A DNA stretch of 64,000 bases from Ipomoea triloba. Lineage: Eukaryota > Streptophyta > Magnoliopsida > Solanales > Convolvulaceae. Shown here piece by piece: positions 1-11,735 of this stretch (positions are counted from its first letter, which is position 1; every line of letters starts with the position of its first letter). The DNA is taken from positions 13,630,557-13,694,556 of the forward strand of contig NC_044917.1 in NCBI RefSeq assembly GCF_003576645.1. Reading direction: 5' to 3'. The notes under the pieces were generated by a model, which did not search any database, was not told the origin of the DNA, and saw only the letters and a list, made by a program, of their open reading frames with translations. A program made the translations under genes and the position numbers.

Positions 1-260
1 TAGAGGTACTAAGATGTTGTGAACTTAATTAGGTTCTATTTCTCAACATTTATTCCAAATTAAAAGTGGATCATATTATTCTATCAGCAATTCACTATTA
101 TTTTACTTACATCTCTATAAATCAAATTCACTCTTAAAATATAATATAATAATAATATTTAAATTTATTATTTTTAAAAAATTAATAATTGAAGACCGAA
201 ATATCTTTGTATTTAACAACATTTAAATTGTTTTCTTGATAGAGGACCACACACACACAC

Positions 261-1650
261 ATATTCTCATTCATATGAGAATAACTCCCACATAAAAAAT
301 ATGGACAAATTTGGACTCTCCATTTAAAGGGCATAGGTGCCACTAGGCCGAGGCGATTTCAGCCCTAGACAGCTTTTAGTCAACCGGCTGACTAGGCATC
401 GAGTTGGGCACCTAACTCGGTCAAGTAGTTTTTTTTGTTTACTCGACTACTCCTCTTCTACATTCCTCCAACTATGTACTCATCTAACCATCAAACATAT
501 GCAATTGACTAGTTTGGGGATTATAACAATCTAACAACTCCAAGCTCTAAGTGGGAAAAGTTGAGATGATATAGTTGAATTACTCGACCACCTAAGTGCA
601 AGGCGCCCTCTGGTGCTCGACTAGCGCCTACCGCCTTCTGCAACTTTGGTATTTACGCATGTCTTAAATATGTATATTTATATGTATAGTATTTATATGG
701 TTGTTGTGCATTTTAGGGAATGAGTTTAATTATGATGGGTTTAGATTTCTTTGGTGATGAATGTACTCTCCTTCCTATGTGAAGTTCTTTCTCCATCTTG
801 CTTTCAATTTTTTTCTTCTACGTTTATTTTATTCAATCTTGGACTCAAGTTCATGTTTGCATTTTTTAATTGTTTATCGTTTGAGTATATTATTGTCTAT
901 ATTTGTGATTAACCTATGTGTATTTTTTGCGGGCAACGTACTGGTGTGCACTATGACCTCCGTAGGTGTGCATTTGCATGATCAGTCCTCGCTACTGGAT
1001 TTTTGTCGTATGTGTGCACCTTGTTCGACCCTAGTATGGACTTTGTGTATATGTGGTGTGTGTGTGCATTGTAAACTTGGTGTGTGCGCACTATAGTACA
1101 TATGCGTGTTCATTTGCTTGTGGTGCGCATTCATATGAATGTGTGCACAATGTAAATTTAGTGTACATAGTGCCATGCATAAGTGTGGCGATTGGTGTGT
1201 GTGCAGTGTGCACATGATTCTTACAACAGTTTACGATGCATACGATGTTGTGCATGAGTGCACACAGTCGCCTAGAGCATATCATAACAACCCATTCTAC
1301 TGTTGTTTGCTCCACGTGTTTGTCTCACTAAATTAAAGCATCAAACATTAACAAAACAATTATATTTTCTTAAATTTAATAATAATAACATTAATTTATT
1401 ATTTAAATGCTAAGGATTTAATATTATAGAAACTCATATTTTGTTGTTGACTAGCCTATTTGGACTGAAGTTTAAAATTTTGCTTGGACGGATTTGCTCC
1501 TTAGTTGATATTTATGGGGATTTGGATTGCTAATTAAGCGCATGCATTTAAGGTTTTGACTTTTAATCGTAATTGTTGATCACTTATTTTTCTATGGCTA
1601 ACATTTGTCCATAGTTTTGATGTGGGAGGGTGTTCTCATGGGAACGCAAG
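261..1650. mobile_element. TIR element with GTGCA-rich body (group C)
   Basis: The two ends are imperfect inverted copies of each other. The left end (about 262-312) has a CATATGAGAA core followed by CCCACATAAAAAATATGGAC. The reverse complement of the right end (about 1598-1650) has CCCATGAGAACA followed by CCCACATCAAAACTATGGAC. The body holds no convincing coding sequence. The right end runs into a TA/GA microsatellite. Related ends occur near 14.1, 48.7, 51.3, 52.1 and 60.2 kb. No transposase is visible, so this is a non-autonomous element of unassigned superfamily. Exact boundaries and a target duplication could not be fixed. Confidence 0.5.
945..1265. repeat. Degenerate GTGCA/TGTGTGC minisatellite
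   Basis: The motifs GTGCA, GTGTGC and TGCAC recur every 15-30 bases over this stretch without a fixed period. Short open frames here are by-products of the repeat. A similar GTGCATT-rich body is seen at 49.87-50.34 kb and 51.41-51.63 kb inside elements with related termini. Confidence 0.5.
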
Positions 1651-1657
1651 CATACAT

Positions 1658-1665
<8 letters not shown>

Positions 1666-1731
<66 letters not shown>
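1666..1731. repeat. (TA)n(GA)n compound microsatellite
   Basis: A TA run is followed directly by a GA run. The sequence after it, AATGACAGTTTTAATC, also follows the TA/GA runs at 2.1 and 7.4 kb, so the three loci share a border. Confidence 0.9.
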
Positions 1732-1733
<2 letters not shown>

Positions 1734-1786
1734 GACAGTTTTAATCTATTAATTATATTTGTTGGGTTTATGGTTGCCACTTGAGC

Positions 1787-2110
1787 TTACAATATATTAG
1801 ACAAACATACCCCTATCGTTATAACTTCCGTTATCTTTTCCACTATTGTTACCATGCACATGCATCCACTATATATTTTCTTAAATTCTTCAATAATAAT
1901 AATAATAATATATACATATTATATATTGGAGTTATATGTTAGTTATTTTCAAAAATATAAATATAAAATTTATAAAAATATTTTACATTATTATTATTAT
2001 TATTATTTACAATAATTTAAATATCTAAATTCTAAATAAATTTAAAATTTTAATATAAAATATTAATATTGGGCACCTATTTTTTGCGCATCGCGCATAA
2101 GAAAAACTAG
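1787..2110 (+). mobile_element. Non-autonomous Helitron, 3' part
   Basis: The 3' end shows the Helitron signature. A short hairpin with stem TGCGC/GCGCA and loop ATC lies at 2085-2097, followed about 10 bases later by CTAG (2107-2110), with T as the next base. A close copy lies at about 41598-41907 with the same hairpin and end. The shared region starts near TTACAATATATTAG, so either both copies are 5'-truncated or that point is near the true 5' end. No Rep/helicase coding is present. Confidence 0.7.
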
Positions 2111-2122
2111 TATATATATATA

Positions 2123-2196
<74 letters not shown>
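2111..2196. repeat. (TA)n(TG)n(TA)n(GA)n microsatellite
   Basis: A compound dinucleotide array begins right after the Helitron terminus and forms the left border of the first 5.3-kb unit. Confidence 0.9.
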
Positions 2197-2199
<3 letters not shown>

Positions 2200-2227
2200 G
2201 ACAGTTTTAATCTATTAATTATATCTG

Positions 2228-3230
2228 TTGGGTTTATGGTTGTGTGAACCGTTTTGGCTGGCCAACATTACCGTAGAACTTAGAGAAATTATTAAGGAGA
2301 AAATACAAGTACAATTTAGAGAACGATTACACTTGCATTCAAATCAGAACACTAAACAATGTGACTCCAAGGGTATTTATACAGGAATAATGAGCCTACA
2401 CAAGGAAATAAGAAGGAATCTTAACAATTATAAACTTAGGAAAGTAATTTGGGCTGCTCAACTGCCATAGAAGTTACCAAAATCTAAAATAGGAAAGATT
2501 CCTCAAGCTAAAGATACTGAATTCTGCACAATCACTACCTCTTAGGGCGCACCCGGTCCTGCACCACCTCCCGACTGTCTGCGCAGACTGGGCCACGCGA
2601 GTCATTCAACCCAGGCCACACATCGCAACGGGCTGGTAAGTCAGCGGGCTCCAGATACCGGTCTTTTCGGGTCGGGTACCCCAGTCGGGGTATACATCAC
2701 TAGTCCCTCACTTTCTCGAGCTCTTGAGAGGCAACGACTCGGGAAAGTATTCCTTCAAGTGAGTCCCTCCAAGGACACTATCTACAAGCAGGCAGTTAGT
2801 CACCTTGTCAATCCTGTAGTGTAGCTAAACACAGCACCGCCTCTCGGTCGGGCTATAATTTGGTAGATTCATCATCTCGACTAGTTGCATTTTCCTAGAC
2901 GGTCTCACTTTTCCCGATTCTCCATGATTCTCGCCGGTTACCTTTTTGAGACAATAACTGTCTCGTTTGGCAGCCGTTACGGGCGGCTCCCCAATCATCT
3001 AATTCGATACATGTATCCCAATCCAAGCGCCCGACCATTTCAATAAATTCCCTTCGCCTTTCCCCCCTTTTTCTTTTCAGTTTTCTTCTCCTCTTGGGCG
3101 CCTTCACTCTTGGCTTGCTTTTTTGTCCATATTTTACTTCCTCTGGTCACTCCCCTTTGCCGTACGATCCATCGTCTCTTCCATTTAAAGGGTAGTTTCT
3201 TTCCCCTTCCTCGTTTTCTTCAACGCTTTT
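2228..3230. other. Non-coding leader of the 5.3-kb unit
   Basis: An AT-rich first half is followed by a GC-richer second half from about 2540. No domain is recognisable on either strand. Position and composition would fit the leader or LTR region of the gypsy-type element whose gag-like gene follows, but I did not find a primer-binding site or a second LTR copy. The equivalent region of copy 2 is 7538-8540. Confidence 0.3.
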
Positions 3231-3242
3231 AACCCCTTTGCA

Positions 3243-4215
3243 ATGTCGTCCTCCGCCACTTCATCCTCTTCTTCATCCCCTCGTCGCCAAGGTGACACCA
3301 TTTTCCTGGCGGCCTCTTCTTTTTCTCGCCCAGCGACCGCTGCCTAAGCCACCTCTATGGCCCAGATCATTGAGAGAGATTCGGGCTACTTTGAGGACTT
3401 GGACCGGCCAGCTGCCCGCCGATCCTCCCTTTCTGCCATTGATTACAACTACGCCCGTCGTTTACTGGGCTCGGCGACGGAGACTCAAGAAGCTGGCCAA
3501 CGGCCAATCTCGGACCCACCAGCCGGTGGTTTCGTTGGTATCCACTACCAGTGGGTTTGTTGCGGTTTCCGAGTCCTACTCATCCTTTTTCTCAACACTC
3601 TCTTGAACTACTACGGGTTGGTGACGGGAAGTTGGTGCCCAAGTCGTACCATCTAGTGGTCAGTTTCCTCACCGTTCTCCATTGCCTCAAGAGGGGGGTT
3701 TCTCTAGCCCTCTTCCACCAGCTTTTCTAACTAACTGCGGTCGGTACAGTGGCCCCTGGGTACGTGCAAATTCATGCTTGTAATGGTTGTAAATTTTTGG
3801 ATAAGTTGGAGTCCTCTCATAAGGGCTGGAAAGAGGAGTTCTTATTTGTTCGACCGTCTTGGATAAGTTGGAGTCCTCTCACCTTTGATTTCCCACTCGC
3901 TTGGGCTGCCTCTTGATATCGCCATGATCGAAGGCCGCCTTGCCCGACTGACCTCGAGCAGCTCGTCAGGGCCTTGATCGAGGATGAACCCCTCTCGGTG
4001 CGTCGCTGGTCTCGCCTGAGCACCACGCAAAGGGCTGGCCTGTTGTCCAAATGCGCGACCAACACAGGTTTGCCTTTTTCTGCCTTTTCCTGACTGCTTG
4101 CCCATTATCCATGTTTTTCATGCTCCTGCTTTCTCTTTTTTAGGCAACAACGACACCAAGCGGTGTTCTAGTGGTTCGGAAGAAGAGGCTGAGAAAGACG
4201 AGCTGATCGGTCGTT
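3243..4215 (+). pseudogene. Gag-like 'putative gypsy type transposon' protein, 5' part (copy 1)
   Basis: The start is the ATG at 3243, which opens a serine-rich N-terminus (MSSSATSSSSSSP). An in-frame TAA interrupts it near 3343, and the frame resumes with MAQIIERDSGYFEDLDR. Across two further frames the translation gives a region like GFVGIHYQWV, then YGLVTG, then SYHLVVSFLTVLHCLKRGVS, and later KGWKEEFLFVRP. That order resembles the plant 'putative gypsy type transposon' gag-like family (Transposase_28 type). Family assignment is from recall of its motifs, not a search. Stops and frameshifts show it is dead. The 3' part of the gene resumes near 6297 beyond an insertion. Confidence 0.55.
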
Positions 4216-6290
4216 GATATCTCTGATTCTGAACCATTATTTACTCCTTATTTTGGTTATTTTTGGTGCAAAATGTCTATACCTTAGTGGGAATTAAGAC
4301 TCGTTTGAGTAGTATGTTGTTCAAAGGTGTAATTGTCCACAACGAGTAGCAAGGGAAGTATTTTGGAGCTTATTGGGTTGATTTTGGAAGCAAGGATCCC
4401 ACTCAAGGAATATAGGAGCAGCGGAGCGCGAAATGGAAGAAAAATCAAACAAGGAAGCAGCTACATGGCCACCCACACGGCCATGTGAGTGGCCGTGAGG
4501 CCTCATTAAAGCTCCGCCCAATCGCGAACTCCTCACGGTCAGGCTCACGGCCGTGAGGCCTACGTTGTCTATTATTTGAGCTGCGTTTTTATGCACTTTT
4601 GGGAGATTCGGAACCCTAGTTAGTTTTGGCTTATTTTTCCGCTTCTCTTTAGATTTCCCTAGCATAGATGATGAGTCTAGTTGTGAGTGTAAAAAGAGGG
4701 TGTAAATGTCGTTCCGCTGAGGATTGGGGCTATGGCACGTATTGTGTGAATTATTAAATCCTAGGCACTAAAGTATTGGAATTTACTAGAATCTAAGGAA
4801 AATATGATTTAGGAATTAAAATAAAATAAAAGATGCAAATAAAATAAGGGAAAAACTATATGATAAAAGAAGGGTCAGATTAGGGATATTGCAATCTTGA
4901 TGCTATAACAATCTCAAAATTAGGGGAAAAATAATTAACCAAGGGATTTATTGGCAATGCACTCAAGAATTCAAGTTAGCTACTTTCGTAATCAATAACA
5001 AGAATTAGGCTAAGATTGCCCCACTTTCATGATGCATCAATCATAACCTTAAACACAAAAGCATTATAAGCCTCCAAATTACCCCTATTCTCAGAGTAGG
5101 TAAAATTGGGTTGAAATTGTTATGCTGAGTCTTTCACCCAACTTTCGTTGTAATGAAATCCTCTCCAAAGCAAATCAATAAAAGATGCGTATCAATTATC
5201 AATAAGAGGAATTTATAATCCAATTCAAATATAAAACCCTAGATCAATAAATTATCCCTTTATGCAATAATTATAAACCTAGCATCAAAAATAGCAATAG
5301 AACCCTAATCCAAACCCAAAAGCTAACTACTCATGCATCATAAAAGTAAACAAAGCAAAACTATAATAAATCATCATAAATATTGCAAGGAATATAAAGG
5401 GAAGAGAAAACTTTACTGATAATGAAGAACAATTCCAACTTTAATCCGTGATTCCAAGCTTGAGATTAAATAATCTAATATAAAACTAATCTAAACTATA
5501 CTAGGGAAATATAAAGAGAAGGGGAAAAATAAACTAAAACTAACTAGGGTTGGGAACTCTGTAAAGGAACCAAGTAAAATAGCAGAAAATTGTAGTATAA
5601 ATAGGAGACAGATGGGCTTTGGCCCATTAGGCAACTTCCAATTCTTTTCCAATTCTTATTCTTGTTTCCTTTTGTGATTAGGTAATTTCATTTTCTTCCA
5701 AAACTTGTCCAAAATGTTCCAAAATACTTCCTTTGCTGCTCCTTGTGGATAATTCAACCCTTGGGACAATATAACACACAAACAATTATCAATTTCACTA
5801 GGATAAAGAAAATAAGCATCAAAACAACTAAAATAAGGGGTGAATTATTGTACAAAATAGTAGATATCAATAGATTAGCATAATTTTACATAGATTACTT
5901 TGATTTCAAGCTTGAATTGCGGATTGGAGTGGATTTCTACCAAGATTTCTTCTCCTTCAATAGTAAAGTTTCTTTTATTCCTTATTTACTTTCTTCTTAA
6001 TTTTCTTGCAATGTTGATGGTGATTTACTTTAGCTTCGCGTTGTTAATCATTATGATGCGTGAGTAGTTAGCTTTTGGGTTTGGATTAGGGTTCTATTGC
6101 TATTCTTTGTATTTGATTATTGCATAAAGGGGATAAATCATTCTTAATCATATTTTGCTTGGATCCTTCTGAATTCCAAAACATTAGTGCCTAGGATTTA
6201 GCACTTCATACAAGCACGTGCCATAACCCCAATCCTCATCGGAATGATATTTTCACCCTCTTTTTACCATCACTCGTCACTCGTCACTCA
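4216..6290. mobile_element. Inverted-repeat insertion splitting the gag-like gene (copy 1)
   Basis: The insertion lies between the two halves of the gag-like pseudogene. Arms at about 4689-4790 and 6170-6267 are inverted copies of each other and share AAAGAGGGTG, GGATTGGGG and TGGCACGT. A second inverted pair is about 5240-5480 against 5885-6147, sharing GGTTTGGATTAGGGTTCTAT. The left flank (4321-4670) has alternating ACGGCC/GGCCGTGAGG motifs of the kind often seen in gypsy LTRs. This may be two head-to-head LTR fragments or a fold-back element. No coding capacity is seen. Boundaries are approximate. Confidence 0.5.
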
Positions 6291-6296
6291 CCCTCC

Positions 6297-7435
6297 CGCG
6301 CTACAGTGGCCACCTTCGAAGAAGCTATCGCTCTTTCCTCTGAGGACGATCAACCATCTACCTCTACTACTATGGCTGACCGCAAAGCACTGATTCGTGC
6401 ACAGGGATTAGCCCGCTTGACTTCCGCTGAGAAGGGCAAAGGTGTGGCAACTGCCGGTTCCACACCACCCCAAAACGTGTGCAGCTAGGTCACGCTGGTC
6501 ATCGGTGGGTCCCCGACTGCTACCGCCCGAGCCGCCGCTACTGTTAGGCGGAGAGAGCTGACTCCCTCGACTTCGGCTCTTGCTCGTCGGTCGGGGAGGA
6601 AGCGCCCTAGCGAAACTATAATCGAGCCTCGGCTACCAAGAAGATACTGGTTGACCCGGAGGCCACAAGGGCAAAGCCATCCACAAGGGTAAATATCCTA
6701 TGGGTGAGTGGCTGGACAAGGTCATCTTTCCTCTCGACTTGGACTCCGTTGAGTGGCTGGATGCCGAGGACCTTCTGCAGGGAGTCGCTCATCGCACCTA
6801 CCATGTATTTATTCCATCTGGTCAATCTTTTTTTGTTTTCATACTTAGTGTTTTTCTTCGGCTTTTAACCTTTCCTTTGCTCGCAGTCGCTGATGGCTTA
6901 GCTCTCACTCCGCCGGCAGCAGAAGACTATCCTTTTTGAGCTGGAAGTCCTACATGCTACAAGCAGGTGGAGGAGATAAACCTCAAGCTGGCCACCGCCA
7001 ACTCCGCACTAGAAGCCGAGCAGCGGCGCAATGAGTAGTTGGTGTTGGATCTTCAGACTGCTCGCCTGGCTGCACTGACTGCTCGCCTTGTTGCTAAGGC
7101 TTGGCTAGCTAGCCCGGCCGGTCAGAATTTCTCGGTAGAGATGGGCAAAGAAGATTATCAGGTGGGCATGGCAGACGTTCAGAAGGAGATTTATGTCATC
7201 CTGGCCTAAGGCTTCGCTGACTTCAACCCTTCTAACTTTGGGTTCCCGCTCGCCTTGGAGAAGACGCAACAACGCCCAACTACACCTGCACTTGACCAGG
7301 GGGAGGCAGTCCTGGACCATCAGGCTGCGGGATAATATAGCGGTCTGCAGATTTCGCTGGACACTGAGTAGTTGGACTCGGCCGCCAATCGCCAAGCTCT
7401 AGCTGGGGGCTCTACATCTGGACTGCTTGACTTGG

Positions 7436-7437
<2 letters not shown>
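6297..7437 (+). pseudogene. Gag-like gypsy-type protein, 3' part (copy 1)
   Basis: The frame opens with ATFEEAIALSSEDDQPSTST and a basic, alanine-rich linker, then breaks. Later frames give EEINLKLATANSALEAEQRR, a coiled-coil-like stretch, then GQNFSVEMGKEDYQVGMADV and FADFNPSNFGFPLALE. The last two resemble the C-terminal region of the plant gag-like family, where a coiled coil is followed by a conserved block. Several TAG stops interrupt it. It is the continuation of the gene begun at 3243 and ends against a TA/GA microsatellite. Confidence 0.5.

Positions 7438-7438
<1 letters not shown>

Positions 7439-7506
<68 letters not shown>
7439..7506. repeat. (TA)n(GA)n microsatellite between the 5.3-kb copies
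   Basis: A TA run followed by a GA run marks the junction of the two tandem units and matches the array at the left border of copy 1. Confidence 0.9.
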
Positions 7507-7509
<3 letters not shown>

Positions 7510-8552
7510 GACAGTTTTAATCTATTAATTATATCTGTTGGGTTTATGGTTGTGTGAACCGTTTTGGCTGGCCAACATTACCGTAGAACTTAGAGAAATT
7601 ATTAAGGAGAAAATACAAGTACAATTTAGAGAACGATTACACTTGCATTCAAATCAGAACACTAAACAATGTGACTCCAAGGGTATTTATACAGGAATAA
7701 TGAGCCTACACAAGGAAATAAGAAGGAATCTTAACAATTATAAACTTAGGAAAGTAATTTGGGCTGCTCAACTGCCATAGAAGTTACCAAAATCTAAAAT
7801 AGGAAAGATTCCTCAAGCTAAAGATACTGAATTCTGCACAATCACTACCTCTTAGGGCGCACCCGGTCCTGCACCACCTCCCGACTGTCTGCGCAGACTG
7901 GGCCACGCGAGTCATTCAACCCAGGCCACACATCGCAACGGGCTGGTAAGTCAGCGGGCTCCAGATACCGGTCTTTTCGGGTCGGGTACCCCAGTCGGGG
8001 TATACATCACTAGTCCCTCACTTTCTCGAGCTCTTGAGAGGCAACGACTCGGGAAAGTATTCCTTCAAGTGAGTCCCTCCAAGGACACTATCTACAAGCA
8101 GGCAGTTAGTCACCTTGTCAATCCTGTAGTGTAGCTAAACACAGCACCGCCTCTCGGTCGGGCTATAATTTGGTAGATTCATCATCTCGACTAGTTGCAT
8201 TTTCCTAGACGGTCTCACTTTTCCCGATTCTCCATGATTCTCGCCGGTTACCTTTTTGAGACAATAACTGTCTCGTTTGGCAGCCGTTACGGGCGGCTCC
8301 CCAATCATCTAATTCGATACATGTATCCCAATCCAAGCGCCCGACCATTTCAATAAATTCCCTTCGCCTTTCCCCCCTTTTTCTTTTCAGTTTTCTTCTC
8401 CTCTTGGGCGCCTTCACTCTTGGCTTGCTTTTTTGTCCATATTTTACTTCCTCTGGTCACTCCCCTTTGCCGTACGATCCATCGTCTCTTCCATTTAAAG
8501 GGTAGTTTCTTTCCCCTTCCTCGTTTTCTTCAACGCTTTTAACCCCTTTGCA

Positions 8553-9525
8553 ATGTCGTCCTCCGCCACTTCATCCTCTTCTTCATCCCCTCGTCGCCAA
8601 GGTGACACCATTTTCCTGGCGGCCTCTTCTTTTTCTCGCCCAGCGACCGCTGCCTAAGCCACCTCTATGGCCCAGATCATTGAGAGAGATTCGGGCTACT
8701 TTGAGGACTTGGACCGGCCAGCTGCCCGCCGATCCTCCCTTTCTGCCATTGATTACAACTACGCCCGTCGTTTACTGGGCTCGGCGACGGAGACTCAAGA
8801 AGCTGGCCAACGGCCAATCTCGGACCCACCAGCCGGTGGTTTCGTTGGTATCCACTACCAGTGGGTTTGTTGCGGTTTCCGAGTCCTACTCATCCTTTTT
8901 CTCAACACTCTCTTGAACTACTACGGGTTGGTGACGGGAAGTTGGTGCCCAAGTCGTACCATCTAGTGGTCAGTTTCCTCACCGTTCTCCATTGCCTCAA
9001 GAGGGGGGTTTCTCTAGCCCTCTTCCACCAGCTTTTCTAACTAACTGCGGTCGGTACAGTGGCCCCTGGGTACGTGCAAATTCATGCTTGTAATGGTTGT
9101 AAATTTTTGGATAAGTTGGAGTCCTCTCATAAGGGCTGGAAAGAGGAGTTCTTATTTGTTCGACCGTCTTGGATAAGTTGGAGTCCTCTCACCTTTGATT
9201 TCCCACTCGCTTGGGCTGCCTCTTGATATCGCCATGATCGAAGGCCGCCTTGCCCGACTGACCTCGAGCAGCTCGTCAGGGCCTTGATCGAGGATGAACC
9301 CCTCTCGGTGCGTCGCTGGTCTCGCCTGAGCACCACGCAAAGGGCTGGCCTGTTGTCCAAATGCGCGACCAACACAGGTTTGCCTTTTTCTGCCTTTTCC
9401 TGACTGCTTGCCCATTATCCATGTTTTTCATGCTCCTGCTTTCTCTTTTTTAGGCAACAACGACACCAAGCGGTGTTCTAGTGGTTCGGAAGAAGAGGCT
9501 GAGAAAGACGAGCTGATCGGTCGTT
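8553..9525 (+). pseudogene. Gag-like gypsy-type protein, 5' part (copy 2)
   Basis: This is the counterpart of the pseudogene at 3243, with the same ATG, the same in-frame TAA in the serine-rich N-terminus and the same later frameshifts. That the two copies share every lesion means duplication followed decay. Motifs and doubts are as described for copy 1. Confidence 0.55.
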
Positions 9526-11729
9526 GATATCTCTGATTCTGAACCATTATTTACTCCTTATTTTGGTTATTTTTGGTGCAAAATGTCTATACCTTAGTGG
9601 GAATTAAGACTCGTTTGAGTAGTATGTTGTTCAAAGGTGTAATTGTCCACAACGAGTAGCAAGGGAAGTATTTTGGAGCTTATTGGGTTGATTTTGGAAG
9701 CAAGGATCCCACTCAAGGAATATAGGAGCAGCGGAGCGCGAAATGGAAGAAAAATCAAACAAGGAAGCAGCTACATGGCCACCCACACGGCCATGTGAGT
9801 GGCCGTGAGGCCTCATTAAAGCTCCGCCCAATCGCGAACTCCTCACGGTCAGGCTCACGGCCGTGAGGCCTACGTTGTCTATTATTTGAGCTGCGTTTTT
9901 ATGCACTTTTGGGAGATTCGGAACCCTAGTTAGTTTTGGCTTATTTTTCCGCTTCTCTTTAGATTTCCCTAGCATAGATGATGAGTCTAGTTGTGAGTGT
10001 AAAAAGAGGGTGTAAATGTCGTTCCGCTGAGGNAGTTGTGAGTGTAAAAAGAGGGTGTAAATGTCGTTCCGCTGAGGATTGGGGCTATGGCACGTATTGT
10101 GTGAATTATTAAATCCTAGGCACTAAAGTATTGGAATTTACTAGAATCTAAGGAAAATATGATTTAGGAATTAAAATAAAATAAAAGATGCAAATAAAAT
10201 AAGGGAAAAACTATATGATAAAAGAAGGGTCAGATTAGGGATATTGCAATCTTGATGCTATAACAATCTCAAAATTAGGGGAAAAATAATTAACCAAGGG
10301 ATTTATTGGCAATGCACTCAAGAATTCAAAATTAACCAAGGGATTTATTGGCAATGCACTCAAGAATTCAAGTTAGCTACTTTCGTAATCAATAACAAGA
10401 ATTAGGCTAAGATTGCCCCACTTTCATGATGCAATAACAAGAATTAGGCTAAGATTGCCCCACTTTCATGATGCATCAATCATAACCTTAAACACAAAAG
10501 CATTATAAGCCTCCAAATTACCCCTATTCTCAGAGTAGGTAAAATTGGGTTGAAATTGTTATGCTGAGTCTTTCACCCAACTTTCGTTGTAATGAAATCC
10601 TCTCCAAAGCAAATCAATAAAAGATGCGTATCAATTATCAATAAGAGGAATTTATAATCCAATTCAAATATAAAACCCTAGATCAATAAATTATCCCTTT
10701 ATGCAATAATTATAAACCTAGCATCAAAAATAGCAATAGAACCCTAATCCAAACCCAAAAGCTAACTACTCATGCATCATAAAAGTAAACAAAGCAAAAC
10801 TATAATAAATCATCATAAATATTGCAAGGAATATAAAGGGAAGAGAAAACTTTACTGATAATGAAGAACAATTCCAACTTTAATCCGTGATTCCAAGCTT
10901 GAGATTAAATAATCTAATATAAAACTAATCTAAACTATACTAGGGAAATATAAAGAGAAGGGGAAAAATAAACTAAAACTAACTAGGGTTGGGAACTCTG
11001 TAAAGGAACCAAGTAAAATAGCAGAAAATTGTAGTATAAATAGGAGACAGATGGGCTTTGGCCCATTAGGCAACTTCCAATTCTTTTCCAATTCTTATTC
11101 TTGTTTCCTTTTGTGATTAGGTAATTTCATTTTCTTCCAAAACTTGTCCAAAATGTTCCAAAATACTTCCTTTGCTGCTCCTTGTGGATAATTCAACCCT
11201 TGGGACAATATAACACACAAACAATTATCAATTTCACTAGGATAAAGAAAATAAGCATCAAAACAACTAAAATAAGGGGTGAATTATTGTACAAAATAGT
11301 AGATATCAATAGATTAGCATAATTTTACATAGATTACTTTGATTTCAAGCTTGAATTGCGGATTGGAGTGGATTTCTACCAAGATTTCTTCTCCTTCAAT
11401 AGTAAAGTTTCTTTTATTCCTTATTTACTTTCTTCTTAATTTTCTTGCAATGTTGATGGTGATTTACTTTAGCTTCGCGTTGTTAATCATTATGATGCGT
11501 GAGTAGTTAGCTTTTGGGTTTGGATTAGGGTTCTATTGCTATTCTTTGTATTTGATTATTGCATAAAGGGGATAAATCATTCTTAATCATATTTTGCTTG
11601 GATCCTTCTGAATTCCAAAACATTAGTGCCTAGGATTTAGCACTTCATACAAGCACGTGCCATAACCCCAATCCTCATCGGAATGATATTTTCACCCTCT
11701 TTTTACCATCACTCGTCACTCGTCACTCA
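9526..11729. mobile_element. Inverted-repeat insertion (copy 2)
   Basis: This is the counterpart of 4216-6290. It carries all 129 extra bases of copy 2, in three short tandem duplications around an N at 10033. These look like unmerged overlaps rather than biological change. Confidence 0.5.
10033..10033. other. Single-N join with 44-bp duplicated flank
   Basis: The 44 bases at 9989-10032 are repeated at 10034-10077, directly after the N. This is the pattern expected when two contig ends that overlap are placed side by side instead of merged. Confidence 0.85.
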
Positions 11730-11735
11730 CCCTCC

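Larger units (their letters stand above)
2166..7475. repeat. 5.3-kb tandem unit, copy 1
   Basis: This block is repeated head to tail at 7476-12937. Wherever I compared them the copies match base for base, with an offset of 5310 before about 10.0 kb and 5439 after it. The unit contains, in order, a GC-richer stretch of unknown nature (2530-3230), the 5' part of a gag-like pseudogene, an inverted-repeat insertion, and the 3' part of the pseudogene. It ends in the same TA/GA microsatellite that starts it. Near-perfect identity between copies as decayed as these suggests either a very recent event or an assembly duplication. Confidence 0.85.

Noticed and set aside
4321..4665. 114-codon minus-strand frame (and its copy at 9631)
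   Set aside because: No domain, and it lies across LTR-like GGCCGTGAGG sequence; identical in the other copy only because of the duplication.
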